This document shows, piece by piece, positions 34,300 to 46,963 of a stretch of DNA of 64,000 nucleotides (its first letter is position 1; every line of letters begins with the position of its first letter). Position numbers and translations under genes: made by a program. Under the pieces are notes generated by a model. It was not told where the DNA came from, ran no database searches, and was given only the letters and a program-made list of their open reading frames with translations. Origin of the DNA: Austropuccinia psidii (lineage: Eukaryota > Basidiomycota > Pucciniomycetes > Pucciniales > Sphaerophragmiaceae); the NCBI GenBank assembly GCA_023105745.1, contig JALGQZ010000011.1:28580612-28644611 (forward strand), in the 5' to 3' direction.

Positions 34300-37200
34300 G
34301 CCTTTCTTTTGATGAGATGTAAGTGATTATGAATGTTTTTTAATCTTTTTTTGTGGAAGTTGAAGTCATGGTTTGATATATTGATTCAGATTTGGTTATC
34401 TTCCCAGGTGGTTATAGGTTGAGAATTCTTCAGAATTTTTTGTCTCTTCACACTATTGTTTAACCCAAAGTGCTCAGACATAAGGTCACATGAAGCTTTA
34501 TATTAAGACAGGATGTTGGTTCCTTGATTTTCAAAGTACACTAAACTTCTTTAATTTGGCCAAGTAGCCAGTTACTGATCTTTTGGTTTCTCTGCAATTA
34601 CCCCAATCTGAATCACTGTATGCTTTGATTACTTTGTTTTGACATTCCCTGTACAGTAAGCATAATTCTTGTGAGCCTTTCAGATTTTTGAGGATGTGAA
34701 GAAAGGCTTTTCAGTGGTTTATTCCTAGATTTCAAAGGTATTAAGATAGTTTACTTAATGAGAAACTGAGGTTGGGTCAATTAGCTGTTCTTAAGTAGTT
34801 TATGGTTCCGATGGCACTTTGAAAGTTGATTTTGAAGTTTTGTAATTCCTTCAATTGTGCTTTTCTTGCAGGAGTAAGATGACTGTTGGGTATAAGTAAA
34901 GCTTTAAATGATTTAGCTGACTCATACCATATATATTGAGTAGTGATTTGACAAAGCGGTGTTGATTGAGTGATGCACCATTTTTAAAATGGTTTATTTT
35001 TATTCCTAACATGAGTTCTGCAATTCCAATGTCCTTGATGTCAAATTATTTACTTATTTGGAGTTTGAAAGTGGTTGTGTCCTTTGAGAATATTGTGATA
35101 TCATCAAAATTAATGAGGTTCCAGGTTGGTTCTGTAGTCATTTTATAAAATATGAAGGATCCAGATTAAAAGAGGTATATCAAGAACAGTTTATCCAATC
35201 CTTCAATCTTGATACCAGGAAAGTGTTTCTTTCTTCCGGAAATAAATTTCCTTTTTGAGTCATAAGCATTGAGTTTTAGGAACTAGATCCAGTCCTTGGG
35301 GAATAGAAAGGGAAACTCTCTCAGATAGAGGTTCATTCAAAAATGCACTCTTGATTTCTATCTGATAAAATTAGAAGTTTTTTTTGACAGAATGGGAAAT
35401 TAAGGTTCTTAAAGGGTTAATTCAACCAGTTGGAGAATACGTTTTGAAGAAGTCTAACCCATTTGTTTGGGTGTAGCCTTGGGCATATAACCATACCTTT
35501 TATTCCACAATTTAATTCAGGTGATTCTCTTCAATTTTAAAAGCAAATGTATCTACAACTAATCAATATTCTTCTTTTAGCTCTACAATATCCCAGACTT
35601 TGAGATTATTCATTTTTTTTAATTCTTTTTTGATGGATGATGACCATTCTTCTTTGTCGATGGAGTCTAGGGCCTTTCTGTATCTCTTTGGAGTCCCTTA
35701 TTGTAAAGCTATTCAGGATTTAATTCTCCATTTATATGGTAGAATATTGGGTTTGTTAATGTCAGAGTTGATTAATGTTGGATATCTTGGTCCAACTGCC
35801 TTGATGTGTGGAGTTTTTGGCTGTCTTCATCAGTTGAATTAATAATAACATTTGTATCAGACAAGCTTTTTCTACCTCCCCTTATTCCTGTGTGTTCTTC
35901 ATATATCTCATTGGGAATACATTCACTTTCTTCTCTTGAGGGGTTCTTTTTGCTTTCCTTTTCAGCTTCATATTTTCTTTCTTATTAATCTGGGCATGTT
36001 ATGGAAGGAGTCTTAATTCTTCCCTCATTTATATTTGGAAAAACATTCTCAGTCCAGCTTGCATGTTTTGTGATGATTACTTTTTTATTTTTAATCTTAG
36101 TATTCTGTAAGGGATTCATTTGTTTTCATAGACTAGAAGTATTCTTAATTGGAAGGTTTGGTCTAATTTCTATTTTTTCAATTTTTAAAACAGTGAATTA
36201 AACCTCTGAAACCAGCTACTAAAAGTTCTTTATTTTAAAGGTGTTTTCAGTCTAAATACTGTAAAGTGTTTGATTGTTTCTTGAAAGAGTTTTCAGTTGA
36301 GTTGAGCTAAACATAGAACTTTTGATTTCCTCTTCCCAATAGCAATGAGGTAAGCTACTTCTATTTAATAGGAATTGTGATTTTTCTATTATTGTATGTT
36401 TGGCTCTTTCATCAACTCCATTGTGTTCTGGAGTTTCAGTTGGTGCAAAGACATGAATAAAGCCATCTATTTCTGCAAGATTCTTGAAGTCATTGTTCTG
36501 AAATTATTCTCTTTTCGTGGAGTCCAATTTATTCAGTTTTTTATTTTGCTTGTTTTCCATGTTTCTCTTCATTGTTAAAAAACTGTGAAAGCAGTCACTT
36601 TTCTTTCTTAGAAATTTTACTACCTTGTAGCTTGAGGCTTAAACAAGGATCTTAAGAAAATACCCATATCCTTAGATTTAAAAGGAGGTGATATGTCTGA
36701 AAAATTCATTGTGTATGCAATCAAGTGGTAATTTGGCAATATTGAAATGATTAGTGAACGGTTGGCTTTTGCTTTTTTTAGTTTCACAGATGATAAAATT
36801 CAGGTATTCACTTGGTAAATTTAACAGCTTTAGTATTTTGGTACTGGGTGTCCAAGCCAATTTTTCCATAGTGAACCTTTCTCCATGGTCAATAATAGTA
36901 AACAGGTAGGGATTTGGTAATCAAAATACATAAGCTTACTGATTTCACTGCTCATTATTATTTCATTGTTGGATTATAAGGAGAATCTTTATGATTCATT
37001 TTATTGAAGTTTTTCGCTTGAATAATTCAAGAATGCTTAGTAGGTTATAATTCAGCTTAGTTATATATAGAAAGTCATAAAGTCTTAGTTACTTGTTGTC
37101 GCAAATGATTCGCATAGTACCTATTGCTTCTGCAAGAAAATTACTTTTTGCATTGCCTGAATTGACTGTTAAGGAGATTTATTTTGGTATTTTATTCAAG

Positions 37201-37671
37201 GGCTTAGGAGTATTGTAAATATGGCGAGTTGCACCACAGTCAACTATAAGTGAGTTGTGCTCATTAATTTGATTATCTAGTGTATTTATTAATGCTTGTG
37301 TTTTGGATAGGTGAGTAGATCAATTGTAGAATTTGCATTTCTGATCTTTTCGATTGGGTCTAATATTTGGTTTTTTAGACCAGAATTCTTTTTTTATTGC
37401 TAATGAATTTGTTGTTATGATTTCTGTTTTTACAAAAGTACACAGTTTTGTGAGGCTTTTCAATGTAGGTGATTAAGGCAGTAGAGTCTTTAGTGGTAGG
37501 TAAGCTTCAGTCTTTTTAGAGACTTTCATAATCTTTTAGTCTAGTAAGGATGTTATAAGGCCTTTCAATAAGTTGTCCATTGAGAGTCATACTATCAACA
37601 AATTGATGTAATTCACGATATCCTCCAATTTCAACAATTAAGGAGAAGGATAGTAGATCATTTGAAACCTT
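34300..37671 (-). pseudogene. Element E1 gag end and pol
   Basis: Minus-strand motifs in order: a gag piece with SFSLIVEIGGYRELHQFVDS near 37600; protease LIVDCGATRHIYNTP near 37245; GAG-pre-integrase EKLAWTPSTKILKLLNLPSE and CETKKSKSQPFTNHF near 36850-36750; integrase end NGVDERAKHTIIEKSQFLLN near 36420-36360. A linker follows with an acidic stretch, then RT with QIEIKSAFLNEPLSERV near 35370-35300, and RNase H AYSDSDWGNCRETKRSVTGY near 34610-34570. Stops and frameshifts are frequent, so no enzyme can be made. The usual copia catalytic YVDD is replaced by a degenerate NFDD. Confidence 0.8.
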
Positions 37672-37676
37672 GATAT

Positions 37677-39113
37677 TGTCACAACCATAGCAATTCACCT
37701 CCATGGATCTCCATATGGCATATCAAGCCACAGTCCTTTTATGGCCAATTTTCCATATCCATCACCAGTGGCCAATATGGCCACATCATCATCTTATGGA
37801 CCATTTATGTCCATTTGTCTTTTGGGGCCTTCATGGCACTTCACCTCAATCCAGAAGCCATAGCAGCAATTTATGCCCAATTGGGTATTTCTGGTCATTT
37901 CCCTCAAAACCAGGGGACATGGCCCAACTGGCTGTTTTGGCCATTTGGGCTCATAATGCGCATTTTTGCGCATTTTGCGCACTTTGACGCAAAGTGTCCA
38001 AAAGACACTTTCCCGCCCTTTTGGCCAGTTTTTGGCTCAGAACCCAAAAGTGGCCAAAACCCCAAAGGACCCAGAAACACCTTTCAAAGCTCTGAAGCCA
38101 TCACATCCATCTTTTTACCCTCTGTCTTTCCATCTCAAGACCTTTGGACATAATATTCTTTCCAATGAACCAATATGCCATAAATGTGTTTATATATCAT
38201 TATGCATCATTTCTCAACAGAAATTCAATGGTGGCAATATCAAATTGTCATTTCAATATTCCAACATATCATCACGTCATCAAGGCTCCCAATCATTCAG
38301 AGGACTCATCAAGGCTCAAGAGCAAGTGTTTCAGCGTCAAAGACCAATCACACCATCAAGAGGTCATTGGATAATTTCATTCACAGTATTCCTCCAAGGC
38401 AATACTGTTCAACCATTCTCAAAGGATTCAAGAGCAGGTTCATTCATTCATTCATTCATCCGTCAAGTGTCAAAAGCTCCACTCAATCCATCTTGGCAAC
38501 CACCTTCATTTCAATACAGTCTGGATCCACCAAGAACTGTATTTCATTTTCAAGTATGGGAAATTTATTCAACCAATTTCAATTTCAATATTAGCTAGCT
38601 GTATCAATTCCCAAAACAATCAATACAGCCTCAAGGATCAATACAGATCAGTTTTCAGCCTGAAGAACTCAAGCTCCCAACTTTTCACATATACCGGCTA
38701 CCCTTTCCACCCTGGGGGGTATTCCCCAGTTAATCAATTTACTTTGATTTCATTCTATCTTTATTTATCTTACCATTTCTGTTGAGTGAATACTGATATT
38801 ATCAAGTCAGTCATTCAGCACCTTTCCTCTTATTCTTTCTTTGCCTGTCAATGGATATTTGGTGGTCATATCCTTACTAATTCCATTGTTCATTTTGGCA
38901 GGTTGAAACAGTGATTAAGGACTTACTTGGTTGGCTCTTTGTCCATTTGGCTTTTCTTTCCTCTTATTGCATCTCATCTTGTACCTGCATATTTCTTAGA
39001 GGAATTAAATTCTTTATTTTATTTTCTTTATTCTTTTGGAGTCTTCCAAGTGAGTTCCCTGATTGCTGAGTGCCAGGCCACTCTTGTTTTTCTGTCCAAG
39101 AGCCCCTGTGACA
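37677..39113 (+). repeat. Element D 5' LTR (1437 bp)
   Basis: It starts TGTCACAACCATAG and ends CCCCTGTGACA. It is nearly identical to 45586-46958 apart from scattered changes and a stretch of about 64 bp near the 3' end that only this copy has. It contains an ATTC run at 38438-38460, triplicated TTTTGCGCA units near 37960-37980, and the hairpin CACTTTG-ACG-CAAAGTG at 37980-37996. Short frames open inside it are not genes. Confidence 0.93.
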
Positions 39114-39832
39114 TTATATTAATTAACTCATAATTCCTTTTCATTCTGTTCATTCTTTCTTTATAATTTCATTCACTCATTTAATTGAAATTATGAGTCT
39201 TTAATGCTTATGAACCTTATTATTCATTTTCACCTCTCAATTGTCTCTCATTCATTCTTCATTCTGAAAATTGAAAGCTGACCCCAATCTTATTTTTTGT
39301 TTCTCTTTTTAAATCTTATTCAAATAATCATTTTAATTGATTCATCATTCAGGCATCATCTTAATTTTCATTTGATTTTCAAACTTTTCATCAAATTATT
39401 CAGACACATTCTTCACATCAAGATTCACATTTGATTCATTCTTCAAGAATTTTGATTTTTAAATAAGAACTCACTTGATTTTGATTTGATTGATTTATTT
39501 GACATAAATTGATATTGACCTCAAGAAAATTGATTGACCTGAAGATTTCATTGATTTTGCCGATTTTTCTTGAAGAATTCATTTTGATTGATTGATTTTC
39601 TGAAAGATTTGGATTTTGATTGATTTGACTTATTTGATTCATCGACTTCAAGTTTTCATTTGATATTTATTTGATTGATTTACCTGAAGATCTCATTTGA
39701 TTTATTGATTTTTATTGATTTTCCTCAAGATGTTGATTTTGACTTCTGACTTCAAGCATTATTTCAATTGCCTCAAGTTTTCATCTTCAAATCTTGATTA
39801 TCTTTCATTTGATTTCATTTTATACTGAAATC
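39114..39832 (+). other. Element D leader with TTGATT-rich low complexity
   Basis: No ORF is supported on the plus strand. From about 39400 to 39790 the leader is dominated by variants of TTGATT and TCATTTGA, which makes an antisense frame of 70 codons look open by chance. No clear tRNA primer site (TGG...) follows the LTR, so the priming tRNA is uncertain. Confidence 0.6.
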
Positions 39833-41170
39833 ATGCCCATCCAACACTCACCTCCTGCAAGGCAGACAAGATATCAGGCCAGAACTCAAGCTGTTCTCAC
39901 TCCAACTCCTAGGGCTCCTCTTGATGGCACCCCAGAAGTTTCTCAACTGAGGGCCAAATTAGACAGAGGACCCATTTTGGAAGGAGCAGCACCATCCAGG
40001 AAGGAAAGAAGAGTTCCAAGAATATCAAGCTCATTTTCAGGAGTAGTTGGCAGATTTCCAGGAAGTTCAAGGACCAATCTCAAAGGTCCGGGTGAAGATG
40101 GTGAAGAAGAGGAGGAGAATTCTGTGGAAGAGGAAGATTCTGATGGCACTGAAGGTGTCCCTTCTCCAGTGGGGGTATCCCAAGGTACTGGAGGACCAAC
40201 TCTAGCCCAGTCTAATCAGCCTGTCTCTCATCAGTCTGAACCATCTTTATTGGCCATTATGCATCAAATGACTCAGATTATGGCCAATCTTCAAGAAGCT
40301 TCATCCTCTGAAGCATAAAGACCACCAGCCTTCAAGACTCCATCTATGAAGGCACCAGAAAGCTTTGATGGGAATCAGCCCTTCAAAGTTAGAAGCTTTA
40401 TTCAGTCTTGTCAACTGAATTTTAATAATGATCTGGAAAACTTTGCTCAAGACAGAAAGAAGGTCCTTTATGCCACTTCATTTCTCATTGGCAGGGCTGC
40501 AAAATGGATTGAGCCTTATCTTTCCAATCTCACCAATCAAGATCCAAATTACATTCTCAATTCATGGAAATTAGTTGAATCTCAACTTTTCACCTTATTT
40601 GGGGACCCAAATGAAGTCAGAAAAGCTGAAGCAGAATTGGATTCTTTAAGAATAAAAGAAGGTGGGCATGTATCTTTATACATTTCTGATTTCAGAAGTT
40701 TGGTCTCAAGAATTGGAGATTGGGGTGAAAGAGCTCTCATCCATCATTTCATGAAGGGATTTCCATCCAGGATTTTGGATCAATTTGCCTCCCATCCTTC
40801 AAGAATTTACTCTCTTCAAGACTTAATAGATATTACCCTGGAGCTTGATACCAGGTACCATGAGAGGCAAAATGAAAAGAGTCATCATCAAGAGAAGAAG
40901 CCAAAAGCCTCAAAGTCAAGTTCTTCTCATCCTCAAAGTTCTTCAAGCTCAAGTAAAAAGAAGAAGAAGAATTTTCAGAAGAGGGACAAGCCCCATTCTT
41001 CTTTATTTAATAAAGATTTAAAGTTGTTGAATTCTGAAAAAGAAAGAAGAATCAAGGAGGGTCTATTTACCTATTGTGGTGGGAAGCATAGTCTTGAGTC
41101 CTGTTTCAAAAGGCCTCAAAACAAGCTTACCCAACTGTCAGGCAAATTTCCCAGCCAGGGAAAAGCCTGA
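39833..41170 (+). pseudogene. Element D gag
   Basis: The ATG at 39833 starts an N-terminal region rich in Pro, Ser and acidic residues (PARQTRYQARTQAVLTP). The frame ends at TAA 40316-40318 after SSSEA, then continues in the same frame with RPPAFKTPS and the capsid domain (SFDGNQPFKVRSFIQSCQ to SRIGDWGERALIHHF). A basic, Ser-rich stretch precedes a zinc-knuckle FTYCGGKHSLESC at about 41065-41105. The first knuckle residue is Phe where family members I know have Cys, and the nonsense codon corresponds to a Ser codon in them. The capsid would package element RNA in virus-like particles; this copy would give only a truncated product. Confidence 0.88.
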
Positions 41171-41184
41171 GTGAAGATCATGTT

Positions 41185-44118
41185 GTGTTCAATGGTCTTC
41201 ACTGTTTTCCATCCAGAGCACAATTGTGCATTCTGAATACTGGTGTAAAAAATTCTCTTAAATTTTTTGTTTTTTCTTCTCTCTCTGATATGATTTACAG
41301 TATTCTCATTTATTCTGGTGCTACCAACTCATTTATTGCAAAGCAGTTTGCTCACAAGTATTCTTTGACCATCTCAGAACTCCCAGAGAAGATTCCCCTT
41401 ATTAATCTTGACTCCTCAGAGTCTCCTTCTCTATTTGTGACTCACCATACTAAATATATGGTTGAGCTCCTTTCTTTCCCAAGCTTTGAATGGGACTTTT
41501 TAGTCATTGATACTCCCAAGGGAGAAGACCTCATATTGGGCTTTGACTTTCTTAATCATTTTAATCCATATATTGACTGGAGGAAAGGGCTGATCACCTT
41601 TAATGCTGATCATAAGGACTATTATGATCCTTCAAAATCTTTCAGTAATGACTTTTCTTCTGCCAAATCATGTGCAGCTCTGGTTGGTGATTCTAGAACA
41701 CCATCATTTCCATCTTCTGTCCATATTCCTTCTCTTAATTCCCATCAGTCATTACTATCATCTAGAGATGAAGTCTTCAAAGAGATTCAAGATGTTGGAG
41801 AAGATAATTCTGTATGTTCACTTCATCTCTTCTTTGGGAATATGGACCTTCCTCCTTCATCTTATCATGACTCCCTGGAGGAGTTTTGGGATGAAGAGGA
41901 AGAGCCAGAAGAAATAGAAACCATGATGAATGTTGTTCCTCCTGTCTATCACCAGTACTTGGATGTATTCTCCAATGTGAAAGCAGAGACACTTCCTCCT
42001 CACCACGCCTGTGATCATCATATCAAGCTGGAGGGGTCTCTACCTCCAGTTGGGGTGATCTACTCTTTATCAAACCAAGAGTCAGATACACTCAGGGCCT
42101 ACATTTCAGAGAATGTAGAGAGAGGTTTCATCCGGCCAAGCTCCTCTTCAACAGGAGCACCTGTCCTCCTTGTCAAAAAGAAAGATGGTGGCCTCTGCTT
42201 GTGTGTTGATTACCGCAAACTCAATTCTGTTACTAGGAAGAACAAGTATCCTGTTCCTCCTATAAATCACCTTCTTACCATTTTCAATGGTTCTTCTATC
42301 TTCTCCAAGATTGGTTTGTGTGGTGCATATAACCTGCTCACAATCAAGGAAGGTGATGAACATTTGACATGTTTTAGAACTAAATATGGCAGCTATGAGT
42401 ATTTGGTTATGCCATTTGGGCTCACCAATGCTCCTGCCTCTTTTCAAAACCTTGTCAATGATATTTTTTATGATCTTCTTGATATTTATGTTGTGGTTTA
42501 TTTGGATTACATTATGGTCTTTTCTAAATCTGAAGAAGAACATGTCACTCATGTGTCCACTGTTCTTTCCACACTCAGAGCCAATAACCTCTTTGCTAAG
42601 GCCTCCAAGTGCCTGTTTCATGTTACTAGTGTAGAGTATTTGATTTATGTTGTTTTTTCTGAAGGCCTCAAGATGGACCAAGCAAAAGTCCAGAAAATTC
42701 TCAATTGGCCACCTCCAAGAAACCTCAACGCTCTTCAATCATTCCTTGGCTTTGACAATTTTTACTTCTGTTTCATCAAGAATTATTCAAAGAAGATTAG
42801 TTCACTCACAAGTTTCCTCAAGAAAGATTCCCGTTTTCCCCTCAATGAGGAAGCTCTTAGACAGTTTCATCAACTCAAAGAGGCATTCACCATTGCTCCA
42901 ATGCTTTCTCACTTTGATCCTTCTCTACCCACCATTGTAGAGACTTATGCTTCTGATTATGCCTTGAGTGCTGTACTGAGTCAGATTTCTGCCTCAGGAA
43001 AACATCCCATTGCATTTGATAGCCACAAGCGTCTCCCAGCTGAGCTCAATTATGAGATTCATGACAAGGAACTCATTGGCATAGTCTGGGCTCTGAAGCA
43101 CTGGAGAGCTTTTCTCCTTTCCCTTTCTCCCTCTTTCGAAGTTCTCACCGATCATTCATCACTTCAATATTTTATGTCTTCAAAGATTCTCATTCACCGT
43201 CAAGCCTGCTGGGTCGAACTTCTCTCTGAATTCCATTTTTCAATCACTTACCCCCCTTGCCGCTTGGCTACCCTTCCAGATGCTTTATCATGTTGGGACA
43301 ACGTTTACCCAGAGAGGGGGGAAGATTTCATCAGCAAGAATCCAATAAAGTATCAAAAAATAATCAAGCAAGATGAAATTCAAGACTCAAAATTCTTTGC
43401 AGTCAAGGTGGAAGCATTTTCAAATTTTGTTGAATCAATTCAGAAATCATTATGGCAATATTCTCAATATAGAAGTATCCTTCAAGATTTGGGTAAAGGT
43501 ACATCTGTCCAAGATTATTCTCTTGATTCCTCCTCCAAACTTCTCCTGTTCAAAGATTGGGTGGTGGTCCCAAATGACCCCACAATGCAACTCAGCATAC
43601 TTCAAAAAAGGCATGACTCTCCTCTAACTGGACACCCAGGCCAAGAGAAGACTCTCAAACTTGTCAAGCGGGATTTTCACTGGCCTGGAATGACTCAATT
43701 TATCAAGGATTATGTATCATCCTGTCAACAGTGTTCAAGAAACAAGAATATCCACCACAAGAAGTTTGAAATCCTCAAACCTCTTCCAATTCAAAATGGT
43801 CCTTGGATTTGTCTTTCAATGGATTTCATCACTCAATTGCCACTGTCCAATTCCTTTGACTCAATCCTTGTCATAGTGGACAGATTCTCAAAAATGGCAG
43901 TTCTCATTCCAACAATGTCTTTAATAGCTTCATTAGATTTGGCCCATTTATTCATCAAGAATATTTTCTCAAAGCATGGCCTTCCTTCAAGATTGTTAGT
44001 GATAGAGGTTCTCTTTTCGTTTCTTCTTTTTGGACCAATCTTTGTCAGCAGCTCAAGATTTCAAGAGATCTGTCAACTTCTTATCATCCAGAAACTGATG
44101 GACAGACACAGAGGGTAA
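41185..44118 (+). pseudogene. Element D pol with substituted catalytic residues
   Basis: The 977-codon frame covers protease, RT, RNase H and most of integrase. The protease motif is IYSGATNSFI, with Tyr for the catalytic Asp. In RT the first catalytic motif reads FSKIGLCGAYN (Gly for Asp). The second reads VVVYLDYIMVF, so the second Asp of YLDD is Tyr. RNase H starts IVETYASDYALSAVLSQ (Tyr for Asp). The integrase zinc domain (HDSPLTGHPG, SCQQC) and DFITQLP are kept. Near 44000 the frame shifts, so residues after KHGLPSRL no longer encode the DDE core. The frame is long and open, yet all three enzymes lack key acidic residues, so the product would be inert. Confidence 0.9.
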
Positions 44119-44885
44119 ATCAGATACTAGAACAGTACCTTTGGATGTATTTCAGTTATCATCAAGATGATTGGAACACTTGGCTCCCTCTGGCTTAATT
44201 TGCCTATAATAACTCTGACCACTCTTCAACAAAACAATCATTGTTTTTCACTGTTTATGGAAGAGATCCACATTTTGACTCAGTTCACATTACTCAAGAT
44301 ACTCCTGCTGGAAAGTTATCAACAAAAGTCCAATCATTACAGCAAGATGTCAAGAGAGAACTTGAAGCTGCCATAAACAGGTTTAAGAGGTATGCAGATA
44401 AAAGTAGAGAAAGTACACCTGTTTTCAATCCTGGTGACATGGTATGGCTTTCTTCCAAGAACATCAAATCAACTAGACCCACCAAAAAACTGTCTGAAAG
44501 ATGGTTGGGTCCTTTTCCAATCTTGAAGAAAGTCAGTACTCAGGCTTATCATCTCAAGCTTCCACCTCAATGGAAATCCATCCACCCAGTTTTCCATATA
44601 TCCCGCCTGGAACCAGTCAAGACATCAACAATCCCAAATCGGCATCAAGGGCCTCCTCCTCCAATCATCATTGAAGAAGAAGAGGAATGGGAAGTCTCTC
44701 AAATACTGGACTCAAAGCTCAACATAGCAAAATTATGGTATCTGGTGGAATGGAAAGGTTTCAGTCAAGACCCAGAAAGATCCACTTGGGAACCAACTGA
44801 AAACCTCAAGAATTGTCCTGAACTTGTCAAAGATTTTCATTCATTATATCCTGACAAGCCTGGGCCCAATTCTTCAAAAGCTTGA
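44003..44885 (+). pseudogene. Element D integrase C-terminus with chromodomain
   Basis: After the frameshift near 44000 the integrase continues with [20 protein letters not shown], then a TAA at about 44198 (where the family has Glu before FAYNNS). The frame 44241-44885 is open to its natural stop: YGRDPHFDS, FNPGDMVWLSSKNI (GPY/F-type region), HPVFHISRLEP, and a chromodomain with WEVSQILDSK, YLVEWKGFSQD and STWEPTENLK. The aromatic and acidic positions of the chromodomain are kept. In chromoviruses this domain directs integration towards histone H3K9-methylated heterochromatin; that role here is by family analogy. Confidence 0.88.
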
Positions 44886-45585
44886 TTCATTATGGTGCTT
44901 GATGGGGAGAGGAATTACCAAAAGTAAGTCCCACTCCTGGTATGCACCTTTAGGGCTAATCTACTCTTTTTTTTGTTGTAAGCATCACCTTGGCCACTCT
45001 GTGAGCACTTTGAAATTTTGGACACAGATCTTTGGCATGGCTTAAAACTTCATTTCTGATCTCATGGCCATTTTTTATTGGGACAATGAGCCATTCACTT
45101 TTCAATTCATTTCCAAGATTTCAAAATTCAAATTCATTCCATCAACATTTTGTGTTTTTATTTTTATGGCACTGGCGGGATTTGTAATTACCAAAAGTCC
45201 TTGGCCAATTTCAAAATCAGTTATCAACCTCCGCGATGAAGATTGGAACATCCTCAAGATTCAATTAATTTTTCTTTTCTCTTTTCTCTTTCTTGTATTT
45301 TCAGTTTCATTCTTTATATTGAATTTTATTTTCATTTTCATTTTATCATATCAAAAATGCATCTCAAAGAATATTCATTCATTACAACATCATCAATCAT
45401 GAAGCCAATCCCAAAAGAAGATCAAGCAAGTCCTGTGTCATATGCCAAATTTTTAATATAATTTATTATTTTATTTTCCTCTTGAAAGAACTTTCCTCTA
45501 TCCCACTCTCAATCCTTTCCAATAGCCTCAACAGGCTTCACCATGTATTGGTGCTCAGGAGCTCACCATTTCAAGGTGGGGGTAC
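44886..45585 (+). other. Element D 3' untranslated region and polypurine tract
   Basis: No gene is supported. The region ends with AAGGTGGGGGTAC directly before the 3' LTR, the expected polypurine tract. A direct partial repeat of LTR-like words (ATGGCC, CCTTGGCC) occurs but no longer structure was seen. Confidence 0.65.
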
Positions 45586-46958
45586 TGTCACAACCATGGA
45601 AATTCACCTCCTTGGATCTCCGTATGGCATATCAAGCCACAGTCCTTTTATGGCCAATTTTCCATATCCATTGCCAGTGGCCAATATGGGCATGTCATCA
45701 TCCTATGTACCATTTATGGCCATTTGTCTTTTGGGGCCTTCATGGCCTTTCACCTCAATCCAGAAGCCATAGCAGCAATTTATGCCCAATTGGGTATTTC
45801 TTGACATTTCCCTCAAAACCAGGGGAAATGGCTCAAATGGCTGTTTTGGCCATTTGGGCTCATAATGTGCATTTGCGCACTTTGACGCAAAGTGTCCAAA
45901 AGACACTTTCCTGCCATTTGGGCCAGTTTTTGGTTCAGAACCCAGAAGTGGCCAAAAACCCCAAAGGACCCAGAAACACCTTTCCAAGCTCTGAGGCCAT
46001 CACATCCATCTTTTTCCCCTCTGTCTTTCCATCTCAAGACCTTTGGACATAATCTTCTTTCTAATGAACCAATATGCCATAAAGGATGTTATATATCATT
46101 ATGCATCATTTTTCAACAGCAATTCAATGGTAGCAATATCAAATGATCCTTTCAATTTTCCAACATATAATCATGTCATCAAGGCACCAAATCATTCAGA
46201 GGACTCATCAAGGCTCAAGAGCAAGTGTTTCAGTGTCAAAGACCAATCACGCCATCAAGATGTCATTGGATAATTTCATTTGCAGTATTCCTCCAAGGCA
46301 ATACTGTTCAACCATTCTCAAGGGATTCAAGAGGCAGTTCATTCATTCATCTGTCAAGTGTCAAAGCTCCACTCAATCCATCTTGGCAACCACCTTCATT
46401 TCAATACAGTCTGGATCCACCAAGAACTGTGTTTCATTTTCAAGTATGGGAAATTTATTCAACCCATTTCAATTTCAATATTAGCCAGCTGTATTAATTC
46501 CCAAAACAATCAATACAGCCTCAAGGATCAATACAGATCAGTTTTCAGCCTGAAGAACTCAAGCTCCCAACTTTTCACATATACTGGCTACCCTTTCCAC
46601 CCTGGGGGGTTTTCCCCAGTTAATTAATATACTTTGATTTTATTTTATCTTTATTTATCCTACCATTTTTGTTAAGTGAATACTGATATTATCAAGTCAG
46701 TCATTTAGCACCTTTCCTCTTATTATTTCTTTGCCTGTCAATGGATATTTGGTGGTCATATCCTTACTAATTCCATTGTTCATTTTGGCAGGTTGGAACA
46801 GTGATTAAGGACTTACTTGGTTGGCTCTTTGTCTATTTGGCTTCTCTTTCCTCTTATTGAATCTCATCTTATACCTGAATATGTCTTAGAGGAATTCAAT
46901 TCTTTATTTTATCTTCTTTATTCTTTTGGAGTCTTCCAAGTGAGTTCCCTGAGTGACA
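45586..46958 (+). repeat. Element D 3' LTR (1373 bp)
   Basis: It starts TGTCACAACCATGG and ends GAGTGACA. Compared with the 5' copy it lacks about 64 bp just before the terminal GTGACA, and it has one instead of three TTTTGCGCA-type units. The 5-bp target duplication GATAT follows immediately. High similarity to the 5' LTR indicates a fairly recent insertion. Confidence 0.93.
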
Positions 46959-46963
46959 GATAT

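Larger units (their letters stand above)
37677..46958 (+). mobile_element. Element D: complete Ty3/Gypsy chromovirus-type retrotransposon
   Basis: Both LTRs are present, in direct orientation, flanked by a perfect 5-bp target duplication GATAT (37672-37676 and 46959-46963). Domain order is Gag, protease, RT, RNase H, integrase, chromodomain. It is inserted into the gag of copia element E1, whose sequence resumes on both sides. The LTR start TGTCACAACC and end GTGACA set it apart from the A/B/C/F group. Coding capacity is lost through nonsense and frameshift mutations and by substitution of catalytic residues. Confidence 0.95.

Noticed and set aside
38438..38460. ATTC microsatellite as a possible CRISPR or satellite array
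   Set aside because: Only a short simple repeat within the LTR; there are no spacers and CRISPR is not expected in a eukaryote.
37703..38598. Multiple frames of 76-210 codons on the plus strand
   Set aside because: They fall entirely in the D LTR, occur again in the 3' LTR with different breaks, and have no conserved protein pattern.
39436..39651. Asn/Ile-rich minus-strand frame
   Set aside because: An artefact of the TTGATT low-complexity leader of element D.
42148..42738. 196-codon minus-strand frame
   Set aside because: It is antisense to the D reverse transcriptase, which has clear family motifs on the plus strand.
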